A stretch of DNA of 33,592 bases from JBCBRR01 sp039029235 (GTDB lineage: Bacteria; Bacteroidota; Bacteroidia; Cytophagales; Amoebophilaceae): assembly GCA_039029235.1 (NCBI GenBank), contig JBCCGO010000007.1, positions 1 to 33,592 of the forward strand. The letters run 5' to 3'. The position numbers and the translations under genes were made by a program. The notes beneath the pieces are model-generated. The model was given only the letters and a program-made list of their open reading frames with translations. It ran no database searches and was not told the DNA's origin. Positions 1 to 8,194 of this stretch are shown one piece after another (within the stretch, counting starts at the first letter, position 1; every line of letters starts with the position of its first letter).

Positions 1-79
1 CCACATGGCCTTCTCTTCCAGGTAATAAATGGGCGATTTTAGCAAACTGCTCTGTTGTTAATTCATCGCTACGATGCAT
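1..79 (-). CDS. IS5-family transposase, N-terminal fragment (partial at window edge)
   Basis: Reading from the ATG at 79 down to base 1 gives 26 codons beginning MHRSDELTTEQFAKIAHLLP, followed by a GRxG motif. This is the typical start of the DUF4096 N-terminal domain of IS5-family transposases (DDE enzymes that cut and join the element ends). The match is to the family pattern. The DDE catalytic residues lie beyond the window. It is distinct from the more decayed copy near 4,000-4,500, which has a different N-terminus (RRHEISDKAW). Confidence 0.65.
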   Translation of the reverse strand, partial: MHRSDELTTEQFAKIAHLLPGREGHV

Positions 80-137
80 TGTTATCGTTTATGATTCGTT
101 TTTTGCCACAAAGATACTAAAATAATTGACGGCACTA
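1..137 (-). mobile_element. Left end of an IS5-type insertion sequence, cut by window edge
   Basis: The element's outer end is TGACGGCACTA at 127-137. The same 11 bases, with one difference, occur at 4567-4577 at the outer end of the other IS5-type remnant in this window, upstream of its transposase in both cases, so I read it as the terminal inverted repeat. Between the repeat and the transposase start lies TATCTTTG (minus strand, 109-116), a match to the Bacteroidota -7 element, although no clear TTG lies at the right distance upstream. The rest of the element is outside the window, so I cannot tell whether it is intact. Confidence 0.6.
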
Positions 138-177
138 CCTAATAATCCCATCATGTTGGGGTTCAGTAATATCTCAG

Positions 178-870
178 CTATCTCCATGCTACTTTTTGGA
201 AGGCTTTGTATAGTGTAAGATTCATGAGGATGAGAAGCAGCCCATAAAATACATCTTCTACAGGGATCGTAAGTAAACGCAAGCCCAGATTGTCATAATC
301 ATTATACCACACTACAGGCTGGGTTAAGCCAGAACCGGTAAGCACACCATTGACTATAAAAAAAGGGAAAAGTACCACTAGGTACGCTCTGTAAAACCTA
401 CCTAAGTACGTGCTCTTGAAATAAGAGAGGTGCAAGCATAAGAAGAGCGCTGTGAGCAAAAAAGTAGTAGCTGTATAGGCCTTATTGAGGTTGGCTCCCC
501 CCAGGATAGCCAATAAACCTATAAGCAACAATGTAATACTGCGCTGGTAAGGAGCCAACATATCCTTTACAAAGAATAAATTCAGCGTTTCGTATAAAAA
601 AAGGCAGGCATAAGGAATAGCTATGAAAAACAGTACTTCCTCTAGTGGTATGTTCAATATATAGATGCCTAGCAGGTATGACTCGTTAAATCCCCACACC
701 TGCCAGTGTGTAAATAAGGCATCCCACAAGATGAAAAAGGCACTGGTAATGGCAATAGCAGGTAGCCAAGCCGGCCATTTCTTGTAAAAAGCAATTCGTG
801 GCTCAAAGCTACGAGCAAGCGGGATTGCTAGGGTAAGCACATCGAGCAGGAGATAAGTATATGGGGCCAT
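178..870 (-). CDS. Lycopene beta-cyclase, fused CrtYc-CrtYd membrane type
   Basis: 230 residues and highly hydrophobic, with about seven membrane segments. The two half-domains typical of the heterodimeric lycopene cyclase family, here joined in one chain, are visible as a repeated motif: PLEEVLFFIAIPYACLFLYE near residues 75-95 and IPVEDVFYGLLLILMNLTLY near 202-222. The paired acidic residues (EE and ED) are the conserved signature. The family cyclises the psi ends of lycopene to beta rings in the inner membrane, making gamma- or beta-carotene. Phytoene synthase and photolyase lie upstream on the same strand, with a hydroxylase remnant between, so this is a carotenoid cluster. No phytoene desaturase is in the window; it must be elsewhere or lost. 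Start is the ATG at 870. Confidence is high for the family and lower for the exact product. Confidence 0.88.
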   Translation of the reverse strand: MAPYTYLLLDVLTLAIPLARSFEPRIAFYKKWPAWLPAIAITSAFFILWDALFTHWQVWGFNESYLLGIYILNIPLEEVLFFIAIPYACLFLYETLNLFFVKDMLAPYQRSITLLLIGLLAILGGANLNKAYTATTFLLTALFLCLHLSYFKSTYLGRFYRAYLVVLFPFFIVNGVLTGSGLTQPVVWYNDYDNLGLRLLTIPVEDVFYGLLLILMNLTLYKAFQKVAWR

Positions 871-903
871 AAGGGAAACAGTCAGGTGGCGCGTGTGTTG
901 GGT

Positions 904-1128
904 TTAGTCTTCTCTAGTCTCTAGCCAGTATCTAAGAAAGGGAAACGATAGGTCCCAAATGCCCCATCCCTTGCTAGCCGATTTACAATGACCTTCATAG
1001 GCCTTCTTAAGGGCTCTTAGATAGGCGACCTTGGTGAGAGACAGTTCTCTGATGCGTTGATGGATAAATAGATCGTGGGTAATGCAATAGGTCAGGCCAT
1101 ACAGCGTAATTCCTAATCTAGTATTTAT
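904..1128 (-). pseudogene. crtZ: Beta-carotene hydroxylase (CrtZ-type) 3' remnant
   Basis: The gap between the cyclase and photolyase genes holds an open frame with no good start. It reads GITLYGLTYCITHDLFIHQR, then a basic stretch containing AYLRALKKAYEGHCK, and ends WLETRED-stop at 904. The HDLFIHQR block matches the HDxFxHQR motif of CrtZ-type hydroxylases, which are di-iron, fatty-acid-hydroxylase-like membrane enzymes that make zeaxanthin. The N-terminal half, with the first His clusters, is missing: a TAG at 1129-1131 closes the frame. The last His box, normally HxxHH, reads YEGHC here, so two metal ligands are gone. I infer an inactive remnant. Its position between crtY and crtB fits the usual Bacteroidota gene order. 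Confidence 0.72.
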
Positions 1129-1163
1129 CTACAAACCAGCTAGGGACCTGTCTTAGAGAAAGT

Positions 1164-2546
1164 TCACTTCGTGCCTTTCCCCACGCCTTTGCTTGGCTTT
1201 TTATACCAATTTTCACTTCCTAAAGCTGCTCTATAAGCTCTCAAGGTCTGTTCTCTGGCTGATGCATGATCTACGATGGGCTTCGGATAATCTGGATCCT
1301 GAAATGTAGGATTCCATCGTTTGATGTAGGCTAGGTCAGGATCAAACTTCTGGGCCTGGGCTGTTGGATTAAAAATTCGAAAGTACGGTGCAGCATCACA
1401 ACCTGATCCAGCTGCCCACTGCCACCCACCATTGTTAGAGGATAACTCATAGTCCAGTAGCTTTTTGCCAAAATAAGCCTCGCCCCAGCGCCAGTCGATG
1501 AGTAAATCTTTGGTCAAGAAGCTAGCTGTAATCATGCGAAGTCGATTATGCATATAGCCTGTTTGGTTGAGCTCGTGCATACCGGCATCTACGATAGGAT
1601 ATCCTGTACGGCCTTCAGACCACGCTTGAAACTTTGCTTCATCATTGGCCCAGGCTACTGCATCATAGGCTGGCTTAAAAGATCGCTGTACTACATAGGG
1701 GAAGTGCCACAAAATCATCATGTAGAAATCGCGCCAAATAAGCTCATTCAGCCACACTTCATTAGTCTCCTGCGCAACACGGATAGCCTGGCGAATACTT
1801 ATGGTACCAAAACGAAAGTGTACACTCAGCCGGCTAGTTCCTGACCGTCCTGGTATATCTCTCTGCTGACCATATTGCTGGATAATCTGCGTATCTATGA
1901 CTTTAGGCGGGAAGTTGTAAACTTGAGTCTGAAAACCCATGTCTTTGTGTAAAATCAAGGGAAGTGGTGTAGTCTTGAAGAAGTGCTTAGCATGGGCCAG
2001 GGTATCAAAAGGTTGGGTGTGATTGGGCTGCAATGTGGCCTTCCATTTTTTCATGTAGGGTGTGTACACGGTGTAAGGCTTGCCATCATCTTTCATGATC
2101 TCATCTTTTTCAAAGATGGCTTGGTCTTTAAAAGTATAGAAAGGTATGTGGTGTGCGACCAATAAATCATGAATGTCCTGATCCCGTTTCCGGGCATAAG
2201 GCTCATAGTCATGGTTAGCGTACACTGCTTGAAGCTGCAGCTTATCTACCAGTTCCCTGTATATGGCTATAGGATTGCCATAACAGACGCATAGCGAACT
2301 CTGGTAGGCTTGCAAGGTATTGTGAATGGTCTGAATCTGCTCATAGATAAAATTAATTCGTCTATCTGTCGGCTCTTCTAGCTGAGCTAGTATGTTCGTA
2401 TCGAAGATAAAGATAGGCAGCACGTGTCTGTGGCTGGTAAGCGCTTGGTACAAACCATGATTATCGGTTATCCGTAGATCTCTCCTAAACCAAAAAAGCG
2501 TCAGGGGCGTGTAATCCTGGATCTTTGCTAGGATGGGTATGTACAT
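1164..2546 (-). CDS. phr: Deoxyribodipyrimidine photolyase, class I
   Basis: 460 residues, the usual length. The N-terminal photolyase domain begins LFWFRRDLRITDN (about residues 17-29), with the antenna-binding Rossmann fold behind it. The C-terminal FAD-binding domain shows ELIWRDFY, DAGMHELNQTGYMHNRLRM and the run NNGGWQWAAGSGCDAAPYF (about residues 369-387) followed by RIFNP, all hallmarks of class I CPD photolyases. The enzyme reverts UV-induced cyclobutane pyrimidine dimers using blue light. The start is the ATG at 2546, 26 bases after the phytoene synthase stop, so the two are likely co-transcribed. Photolyase next to carotenoid genes is common in light-exposed Bacteroidota; it is odd beside so many host-interaction genes. 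All key motifs look intact. Confidence 0.93.
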   Translation of the reverse strand: MYIPILAKIQDYTPLTLFWFRRDLRITDNHGLYQALTSHRHVLPIFIFDTNILAQLEEPTDRRINFIYEQIQTIHNTLQAYQSSLCVCYGNPIAIYRELVDKLQLQAVYANHDYEPYARKRDQDIHDLLVAHHIPFYTFKDQAIFEKDEIMKDDGKPYTVYTPYMKKWKATLQPNHTQPFDTLAHAKHFFKTTPLPLILHKDMGFQTQVYNFPPKVIDTQIIQQYGQQRDIPGRSGTSRLSVHFRFGTISIRQAIRVAQETNEVWLNELIWRDFYMMILWHFPYVVQRSFKPAYDAVAWANDEAKFQAWSEGRTGYPIVDAGMHELNQTGYMHNRLRMITASFLTKDLLIDWRWGEAYFGKKLLDYELSSNNGGWQWAAGSGCDAAPYFRIFNPTAQAQKFDPDLAYIKRWNPTFQDPDYPKPIVDHASAREQTLRAYRAALGSENWYKKPSKGVGKGTK

Positions 2547-2572
2547 GGATGCTGACTTAAAGTTGGATCATA

Positions 2573-3409
2573 CTATAACTGATTTAAGTAATGACAAAGC
2601 ACGGCCTGGAGCGCTAGGGTATACTTTCGATGATCAGGGATCCTAATTCTTTGCTGTAACAGCTTGCTACTGGGCACCCTGCAGATCTTATGGAAGAGTG
2701 CCTTGTAATACCGATAAGCTAGATAAACGCCCAACCTAGCCTTTTTAGGTAGCAGCTTAATGCCTATAAGTGCTTCGTCGAAGTCTGTCGCTATGTCCCG
2801 CTCTATCTGGCGTTTTTCAGCATCACTGAATTGTTCAAAATTAGTGTGGGGGAAATAGGTTCTTCCTAGCTTTTGATAGTCTGTGGCTAGGTCTCTCAAG
2901 AAGTTTACTTTCTGCAGGGCCGTACCTAGCCGCATAGCATAAGGCTTGAGGCGGAGATATTGCTGCTTATCTTCTTGGCAGAAGACTTGTAAACACATCA
3001 GGCCAACGATTTCTGAGGAACCTAGTAAGTATTTTTCTAGCGAGGCTGAGGTATGCTGCTGGTACGTCAGATCCATCTCCATACTATCAAAAAAAGCGTT
3101 AATGAGCGCTACATCCACTTGATGGATATGTACCACCTGCTGAAAAGTATTGAGGATCGGGTTTAGACTGATTTTTTCAGCTATGGCTTGGTACGTATCT
3201 GCCTTGAATTGTGCTAGTAGTTTGGCCTGGGGATAGCCATGAAAGCTGTCCACAATCTCATCACCTAGCCTAAAAAAGCTATAAATAGCATAGACAGGTT
3301 GCCGATATCGCTTATGAAGGCATCGGATGCCCCAGCCAAAAGAGTGGGTGTATGCCTTGGTAGTGATTTCACTACACTGGGCCGAAACCTGGTCAAAAAT
3401 GCTTTTCAT
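2573..3409 (-). CDS. crtB: Phytoene synthase
   Basis: 278 residues from the ATG at 3409. A TTG three codons upstream (3418) would also be in frame but is less likely. Two aspartate-rich motifs that bind the Mg-diphosphates are present: DEIVD near residues 50-54 and RDLATD near 172-177, the latter inside NFLRDLATDYQKLGRTYFP. The family (squalene/phytoene synthases) condenses two geranylgeranyl diphosphates head to head into phytoene, the first committed step to carotenoids, at the inner face of the membrane. It is the first gene of the minus-strand carotenoid and photolyase unit. A TAAGTTTG sequence overlaps 3416-3423 just before the start, but it lacks a TTG at the right distance. The gene appears intact. 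Confidence 0.92.
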   Translation of the reverse strand: MKSIFDQVSAQCSEITTKAYTHSFGWGIRCLHKRYRQPVYAIYSFFRLGDEIVDSFHGYPQAKLLAQFKADTYQAIAEKISLNPILNTFQQVVHIHQVDVALINAFFDSMEMDLTYQQHTSASLEKYLLGSSEIVGLMCLQVFCQEDKQQYLRLKPYAMRLGTALQKVNFLRDLATDYQKLGRTYFPHTNFEQFSDAEKRQIERDIATDFDEALIGIKLLPKKARLGVYLAYRYYKALFHKICRVPSSKLLQQRIRIPDHRKYTLALQAVLCHYLNQL

Positions 3410-3497
3410 GAAGGTCAAACTTACTGGCTATGTATTAAACTGTTGCTTCTTAGCGGAGGTCAGTATTGAATTATTTACTAAACAGCAAAAATAAGCC

Positions 3498-3978
3498 TTT
3501 GATACAATAACCATAGACCTACTTATCGTCATCGCTTTTCTACTCATTACCTGGCTGTAGGCCTGCGGGCAAGCCAAGGTGTTAAGGTGTTAAAGATATT
3601 CGAGAGTATGCAGTAGCCGATAAACAGTTTGGTACATCAGCCTTGCTGCTCACTTTCCTGGCTACCTGTATTTCCGGGGCCAGTGTCTTCGATACGACAA
3701 GGCTGATCTTTGAAGGTGGGGTTATTAGAGCGGCTGCATTGTTAGTCTTACCAATCCTATTTCTACTCATGGCACTTTTTGTGGCCCTGCATGCAGTTAG
3801 ATTCCCAGACTGCCTCACGATGGGGGACCTGGTAGGAACACTTTATGGTCCTACCAGTAAGCTCATTGCTGGATTTTTAGGCCTGTTTACTACCTTCTGC
3901 ATTGCCACCATGGAGCTGAGTATGTTGGGCGAGGTAGGGCATTCTTTACTAGGCTGGTCCCATGATTGGACTATCATA
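3498..3978 (+). pseudogene. Sodium:solute symporter (SSS family) N-terminal fragment, frameshifted and truncated
   Basis: Three pieces join into one SSS-family N-terminus: IDLLIVIAFLLITW (from 3513), then in another frame VGLRASQGVK and VKDIREYAVADKQFGTSALL, continuing LTFLATCISGASVFDTTRLI and on to GEVGHSLLGWSHDWTII at about 3978. The GASVFDTTR region and the succession of hydrophobic segments are typical of Na+/solute symporters. No start codon is left, there are frameshifts near 3556 and 3590, and the sequence stops after about 150 residues where transposase sequence on the opposite strand begins. What the transporter carried cannot be told. Confidence 0.7.
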
Positions 3979-4515
3979 CTTCGTTTGTATCGTAGCCTCT
4001 ATCTGCCAGCAAGCCCTTAGCTTCCATCCCTACAAGCAACCGGCCAGCTTGCTTACAATCTGCCGCGGTACCGTGCGTAATAATTGCTCTGAGCGGCAGA
4101 CCAGTGGCGTCCACGGCCAAATGTAGTTTGGTGTTAAGCCCCCTTTGTGCGACTCATCGCTTCGTGCCCCCTTTTGCTCCAGCCCCATGAGGGTGTACCT
4201 TGATATGGGTGGCATCTATCATTAGCCATTCAAAGGCCGGCTCATCTATCAAAGCTTCCAGAATAGTTTCCCATCTATTGCGTTCACGCCAACGAGAGAA
4301 ACGGCGATGGGTATTTTCCCAATCCCCACACTTAGGAGGTAAATCTCTCCAGGGTGCTCCCGTTCTAAGGATCCAAAAAACAGCATTGATGAACCGGCGA
4401 TTGTCTTTGGCTACCCCGCTCCATAAACCTTTGCGTCCCGATAGTAAAGGCTCAAGTTTGGCCAAGCTTTATCTGAGATCTCATGTCTTCTATAGGCTTT
4501 AGCATCTTTCACTTT
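3979..4515 (-). pseudogene. IS5-family transposase, frameshifted and 3'-truncated
   Basis: Pieces in three frames give the expected order: KVKDAKAYRRHEISDKAW, then LEPLLSGRKGLWSGVAKDNR and INAVFWILRTGAPWRDLPP, then MIDATHIKVHPHGAGAKGG, AMSRTKGG, and KLHLAVDATGLPLRAIITHG with ADRGYDTNEV before the break. This is the IS5-group DDE transposase pattern; the D of MIDAT and of AVDATG are the first two catalytic aspartate regions. Single-base shifts occur near 4460, 4160 and 4135. The DDE glutamate region is absent because the gene is cut near 3979. Confidence 0.8.
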
Positions 4516-4577
4516 AGGCTTGATTAAAATGTTAATAGATGCACAATGATAACAATTTTTAAATCGTGACGACACTA
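3979..4577 (-). mobile_element. IS5-type insertion sequence remnant
   Basis: The remnant runs from the shared end TGACGACACTA (4567-4577) through a frameshifted transposase to a junction near 3979, where symporter sequence on the other strand takes over. The transposase's C-terminal third and the second terminal repeat are missing, so the element cannot move by itself. No target-site duplication can be defined because one end is lost. Confidence 0.7.
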
Positions 4578-4625
4578 TCTAGGCCAGCTAGCAGCCACCT
4601 ACAGCTTAGTGCGGGCTGCTACCTG

Positions 4626-5285
4626 TCAAGGCTTAGCCATCCTATAGGCATCTTGTAGTGTATAAGGCCCAATGCGTGTTCTGCACAAGCTGGCTAAATA
4701 AGCCCCAGCCCCCAGTTGCTCCCCAAAATCCCGTACCAAGCTCCGGATATAAGTGCCGCTACCACAAGTGACCTCAAAGCTAACCCGGGGTATGTGTACT
4801 GAGGTAATGGTAAAATCCTTGATCCAGACCTGCCTGGGCTGTAGCACTACTGGTCGTCCTTGTCTAGCCCGCTTGTAGGCTCTGACGCCACTAGTTTTGA
4901 TAGCTGAATAAGCTGGAGGAATTTGTTGGATATAGCCTACGAAAGATGGAGCTAGCTGGTGTAGGGCTGCTGCTGTAACATGGTCATAAGCGGCTTCACG
5001 ATCAAAATCAGTCTCCAAGTCGATAGAAGGCGTGGTTCTACCCAGGACTAGCTCCCCTTGGTACACTTTTTCCAAGTCTTGGTACTGCCCGATAGCTTTG
5101 GTCTGCTTGCCTATACAGACTATCAGGAGCCCAGTAGCCAAAGGATCTAGCGTACCAGCATGGCCGGCCTTGCTCACCTTCAGGGCAGCGCGTACTTTTC
5201 TGACCACATCAAAAGAAGTCCAGCCAAGCGGTTTAGCGATAGGCAGGACAGCTCCTTCCTGAGCGTTGAGCTGTCCGGGGGGCAT
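4626..5285 (-). CDS. truB: tRNA pseudouridine-55 synthase TruB
   Basis: 219 residues from the ATG at 5285. The frame is open to 5405, but the 40 extra residues look unlike the family, whose proteins start shortly before the block EGAVLPIAKPLGWTSFDVV. The catalytic aspartate lies in GHAGTLDPLATGLL (D at about residue 47). Other family marks are QIPPAYSAIKTSGVRAYKRA, and SGTYIRSLVRDFGEQLGAGA near the C-terminus. The enzyme makes pseudouridine 55 in the T loop of nearly all tRNAs. The next gene upstream is gdhA, 286 bases away, so it is probably a separate unit; the usual Bacteroidota neighbour uppP is not here. The gene looks intact. Confidence 0.92.
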   Translation of the reverse strand: MPPGQLNAQEGAVLPIAKPLGWTSFDVVRKVRAALKVSKAGHAGTLDPLATGLLIVCIGKQTKAIGQYQDLEKVYQGELVLGRTTPSIDLETDFDREAAYDHVTAAALHQLAPSFVGYIQQIPPAYSAIKTSGVRAYKRARQGRPVVLQPRQVWIKDFTITSVHIPRVSFEVTCGSGTYIRSLVRDFGEQLGAGAYLASLCRTRIGPYTLQDAYRMAKP

Positions 5286-5465
5286 GGGAGGAAAGAAGAG
5301 GCTTGTAGACAAGTTAAGGATAGGCAATAGCCTTGGGGTAGCTTTTTTCTTGCTGATGCACTCCGCGCTCAACCAAGATATCGCTCGTATAAATCGGTCT
5401 TTCATACCACACTGCTCGGACAGCGTCTGCTAGCGGGGCGACTAGGTTGCACCCGAACCCACTGC

Positions 5466-5508
5466 CCATACTGCTAGGTGGGGCTGGCCCTCGCACCGGC
5501 GAGTATGG
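5466..5508. other. Nested hairpin upstream of truB
   Basis: CCATACT (5466-5472) pairs with AGTATGG (5502-5508). Inside it GGTG (5477-5480) pairs with CACC (5494-5497), and GGGC (5481-5484) with GCCC (5487-5490) around a two-base loop. The structure lies in the 286-base gap between gdhA and truB on the truB side, so it could be a 5' leader structure, part of a terminator for gdhA without a T run, or a small RNA. No family is recognised. Confidence 0.35.
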
Positions 5509-5571
5509 TTGGGCTATTGTTGCAGCACGCATCAGCTCAAGGAATAAGTAGCCAGAATCTCCAAAATTTTA

Positions 5572-6819
5572 TCAAAAGACACCACGATATTGACAGACTT
5601 GTCCTACCTTCTTCATAGCAAGTACATACGCAGCTGTACGCATAGAGACTTTGTGTTGCTGAGTGAACGCATACACCTTCTCAAAGGCTTCTTGGATGCT
5701 ATTAGTAGCCCGCTGTTCTACGCTTTCTTGTGTCCACCGGTCTCCTGAGCGATTCTGTACCCACTCAAAGTAGGAGACTATGACACCACCTGCATTGGCC
5801 AGAATATCGGGAACTACCATGGTGCCTTGCTCACTATGGAGGATACCGTCTGCCGCGGCCGTAATAGGTCCGTTAGCACCTTCTACAATGAGCCTAGCCT
5901 GAATTTGGGAGGCATTGGCTCGGGTGATGACGTTTCCCTTAGCAGCTGGTATCAGGACATCTACAGGGAGCGTAGGCAATGCTTCGTCTGCTAGCTTTTC
6001 TGCGCCCGCCAGTCCCATTAGCTTCCTGTGCTGGGCTTTGTAGTCCATAGCTTTTTTTACATCAATACCTGCCGCACAATAATAAGCTCCTGAGAGATCA
6101 CTAATAGCTACAATTTTCGCGCCTTGTTCCTGCAGCAACCAAGCTGCATGAGCACCTACGTTACCAAAACCTTGAATAGCTATGGTAGCCTGCTGCAGCT
6201 TTAGCTGTAGTTTTTGCATGGCTGCCAGTGTAGCTACCATGATGCCCCTACCCGTTGCCTCCATCCTACCTAAGGAGCCTCCTAGTGCCAAAGGCTTGCC
6301 CGTGACGACGGCCGGAGTCGCCATCCCTTTTGCCTTACTATACTCGTCCATCAGCCAAGCCATTTCCTGAGGTCCCGTGCCCATGTCCGGTGCTGGGATA
6401 TCCTGGTCAGGCCCGAATACTGCTAACATAGATTGTGTATAAGCCCTTGTCAAGCGCTCTAGCTCACGGACTGACATTGCTTTAGGGTCACATTGAATAC
6501 CTCCTTTAGCACCTCCCAGGGGGATACCGACCACGGCGCACTTCCAGGTCATCCAGCCTGCCAGAGCCGTAACTTCGTCCAGGGTTACCTGGGGATTGTA
6601 GCGTATACCGCCTTTAGAAGGGCCTAGTAGATTTGAGTAAATAACCCGATAGCCTTTAAAGACCCGAATAGTACCGTCATCCATCACGATGGGTAGGGAG
6701 ACAATAATTTGCTTGGCAGGATGCTTAAGCACCTGCCGCGCTGCCTGGCTCAGACTCAGTAGCTCGGCGGCATGATTGAGCTGAGATAACATGGATTCAA
6801 AAGGGTTCTCTCTGTCCAT
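5572..6819 (-). CDS. gdhA: Glutamate dehydrogenase (Glu/Leu/Phe/Val dehydrogenase family)
   Basis: 415 residues from the ATG at 6819 (MDRENPFESM), the usual start of this family; the frame is open 22 codons further. The substrate domain carries GPSKGGIRYNP, WMTWKCAVVGIPLGGAKGGI with the catalytic lysine region, and PAPDMGTG. The NAD(P)-binding Rossmann domain has the glycine-rich IAIQGFGNVGAHAA. The C-terminus has VPDILANAGGVIVSYFEWVQN. It interconverts glutamate and 2-oxoglutarate plus ammonia in the cytoplasm. An intact catabolic-type GDH suits an organism feeding on amino acids, an inference that would fit a host-associated life. The length is normal and no damage is seen. Confidence 0.93.
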   Translation of the reverse strand: MDRENPFESMLSQLNHAAELLSLSQAARQVLKHPAKQIIVSLPIVMDDGTIRVFKGYRVIYSNLLGPSKGGIRYNPQVTLDEVTALAGWMTWKCAVVGIPLGGAKGGIQCDPKAMSVRELERLTRAYTQSMLAVFGPDQDIPAPDMGTGPQEMAWLMDEYSKAKGMATPAVVTGKPLALGGSLGRMEATGRGIMVATLAAMQKLQLKLQQATIAIQGFGNVGAHAAWLLQEQGAKIVAISDLSGAYYCAAGIDVKKAMDYKAQHRKLMGLAGAEKLADEALPTLPVDVLIPAAKGNVITRANASQIQARLIVEGANGPITAAADGILHSEQGTMVVPDILANAGGVIVSYFEWVQNRSGDRWTQESVEQRATNSIQEAFEKVYAFTQQHKVSMRTAAYVLAMKKVGQVCQYRGVF

Positions 6820-6915
6820 TGTGGTTGCTTTTTTTAGATGGTTCGGATTTTGTATGCTTGCCCCGATGTCGGCAGCTTCTCGCAAGCGACGCCTTAGCCC
6901 TAACTATCGCAAACT

Positions 6916-7884
6916 ATGAAAATATTATGTGTTTTTTTGCTTTTGCTCCTATCTCTGGCCTGCCTTATCGTACCAATACCACGATATTATTTCCCAGAAT
7001 CCTTTCTAGATTGGACTCATCATAGGCCTCGTCTAGTGATGATGCCTTCAAAACCCTCAGGATATACAAAAGCATGGTATCGTAAATTCTTCAGAAAAAA
7101 GGCTGATAGTGTTTGGCGTGTTTTAGCCAAGCAGGATGCTAGCAGTTTGTCTTTTAAGCTGAAGGACTTGATCCCTGAAACCGCAGTGCCTCTTAATAGA
7201 CGTGATAGACGTGATGGAATTATAGTACACGGTATAATCGCATACCTAGCAGTTTACCGCAGGAAAATGGTTAAGAATTTGCAGATTAGAAATGGAAGTT
7301 TGGACCAGGTTACACTAATAATCCGACTACCGAGCAGCTTACGAGTACTCGATTTATCCGATAATCAACTTCAATTTCTGCCCTATCGTTTCGACCAACT
7401 GCAAAACTTACAGGAGCTCAACCTATCCTACAATCGATTTCCCTGCATTCCTTCTGGGCTATGGCTGTCAAACCTGATACTACTTGATCTATCCTACAAC
7501 AAGATCAATGAAGTGGACAAGAATGATGCCAATACTTTCTGCGAGACGCCCAAACTAGCATGGCTCAATCTGTCCAATAACAGGCTCAAGACCGAACCTA
7601 TATCTCTAACCAAAATCCTAAATCTGCAATATCTGAACTTAGCTCGCAACAAGATCCATACCTTGCCTGCGAGGTTAGCCACTATGGATAGCCTACAACT
7701 TCTTGATGTATCTCAAAACCCACTTGTCCAGCACTTTACCGAATCACCATCTCGATTCTATCAATTAGGAAATTTACGAAAAGCGTCCAGGATCCGTTAC
7801 GGAGCTTCGAATGTATCCGTTCCTCTGAGCAAGGAGGTCTGTATCTACTTTAGGCAAGGTCAAGAACAAGCAGATGTAAATTAA
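6916..7884 (+). CDS. Exported leucine-rich-repeat protein
   Basis: 322 residues. The first 20 (MKILCVFLLLLLSLACLIVP) are a strong signal peptide or membrane anchor. Residues about 139-280 hold six leucine-rich repeats of the LxxLxLSxNxL type, for example LRVLDLSDNQL, LQELNLSYNRF, LILLDLSYNKI, LAWLNLSNNRL, LQYLNLARNKI and LQLLDVSQNPL. The stretch before the repeats (about 40-135) is basic and not recognised. LRR domains bind proteins, and exported ones in host-associated bacteria are often effectors or surface adhesins; that role is inferred from context only. No E3-ligase or other enzyme domain is visible. It is a single gene between divergent gdhA and convergent DUF2851, and no Bacteroidota promoter is evident just upstream. 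Confidence 0.82.
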   Translation: MKILCVFLLLLLSLACLIVPIPRYYFPESFLDWTHHRPRLVMMPSKPSGYTKAWYRKFFRKKADSVWRVLAKQDASSLSFKLKDLIPETAVPLNRRDRRDGIIVHGIIAYLAVYRRKMVKNLQIRNGSLDQVTLIIRLPSSLRVLDLSDNQLQFLPYRFDQLQNLQELNLSYNRFPCIPSGLWLSNLILLDLSYNKINEVDKNDANTFCETPKLAWLNLSNNRLKTEPISLTKILNLQYLNLARNKIHTLPARLATMDSLQLLDVSQNPLVQHFTESPSRFYQLGNLRKASRIRYGASNVSVPLSKEVCIYFRQGQEQADVN

Positions 7885-8194
7885 ATGCTTAACTTCTAGC
7901 TATATGTAGCTCATTGAGGATAGACAGTAATTGTAGCAATACTCCTCGAAGACTTTTCCGAGCATCACCCATAACTATTGACTCCCTACCTGCAAAAAGA
8001 TCGAAAATAGCTCCCATACTTCAGTAAATGGCATCAAATATGGTAGCAATCTCGGGTAAAGAATGAGAGGAAGACCGGATTTAGGTTGCTATATCTGATG
8101 AACATTAGATTAGCTAAGTATCTTGAATCAGCCGGAAGCATACGTTCTAGCATGATACAGCCCATAAGTCAGGACCGCTGCTGGTTGGCTTTGC
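7885..8194. other. Intergenic stretch with one unassigned 42-codon frame
   Basis: Between the LRR gene and the convergent DUF2851 gene. The minus strand has a short open frame from ATG at 8017 to TAA at 7889 (begins MGAIFDLFAGRESIVMGDAR, 42 residues). It looks amphipathic and somewhat like the C-terminal helical part of a class I tRNA synthetase or glyS, but not clearly enough to name. It may be a gene tail remnant or chance. Nothing else is recognised. Confidence 0.3.

Noticed and set aside
5286..5532. N-terminal extension of truB and an overlapping minus-strand frame
   Set aside because: The extension does not look like TruB, and the overlapping frame covers a strong hairpin. Better read as leader DNA.
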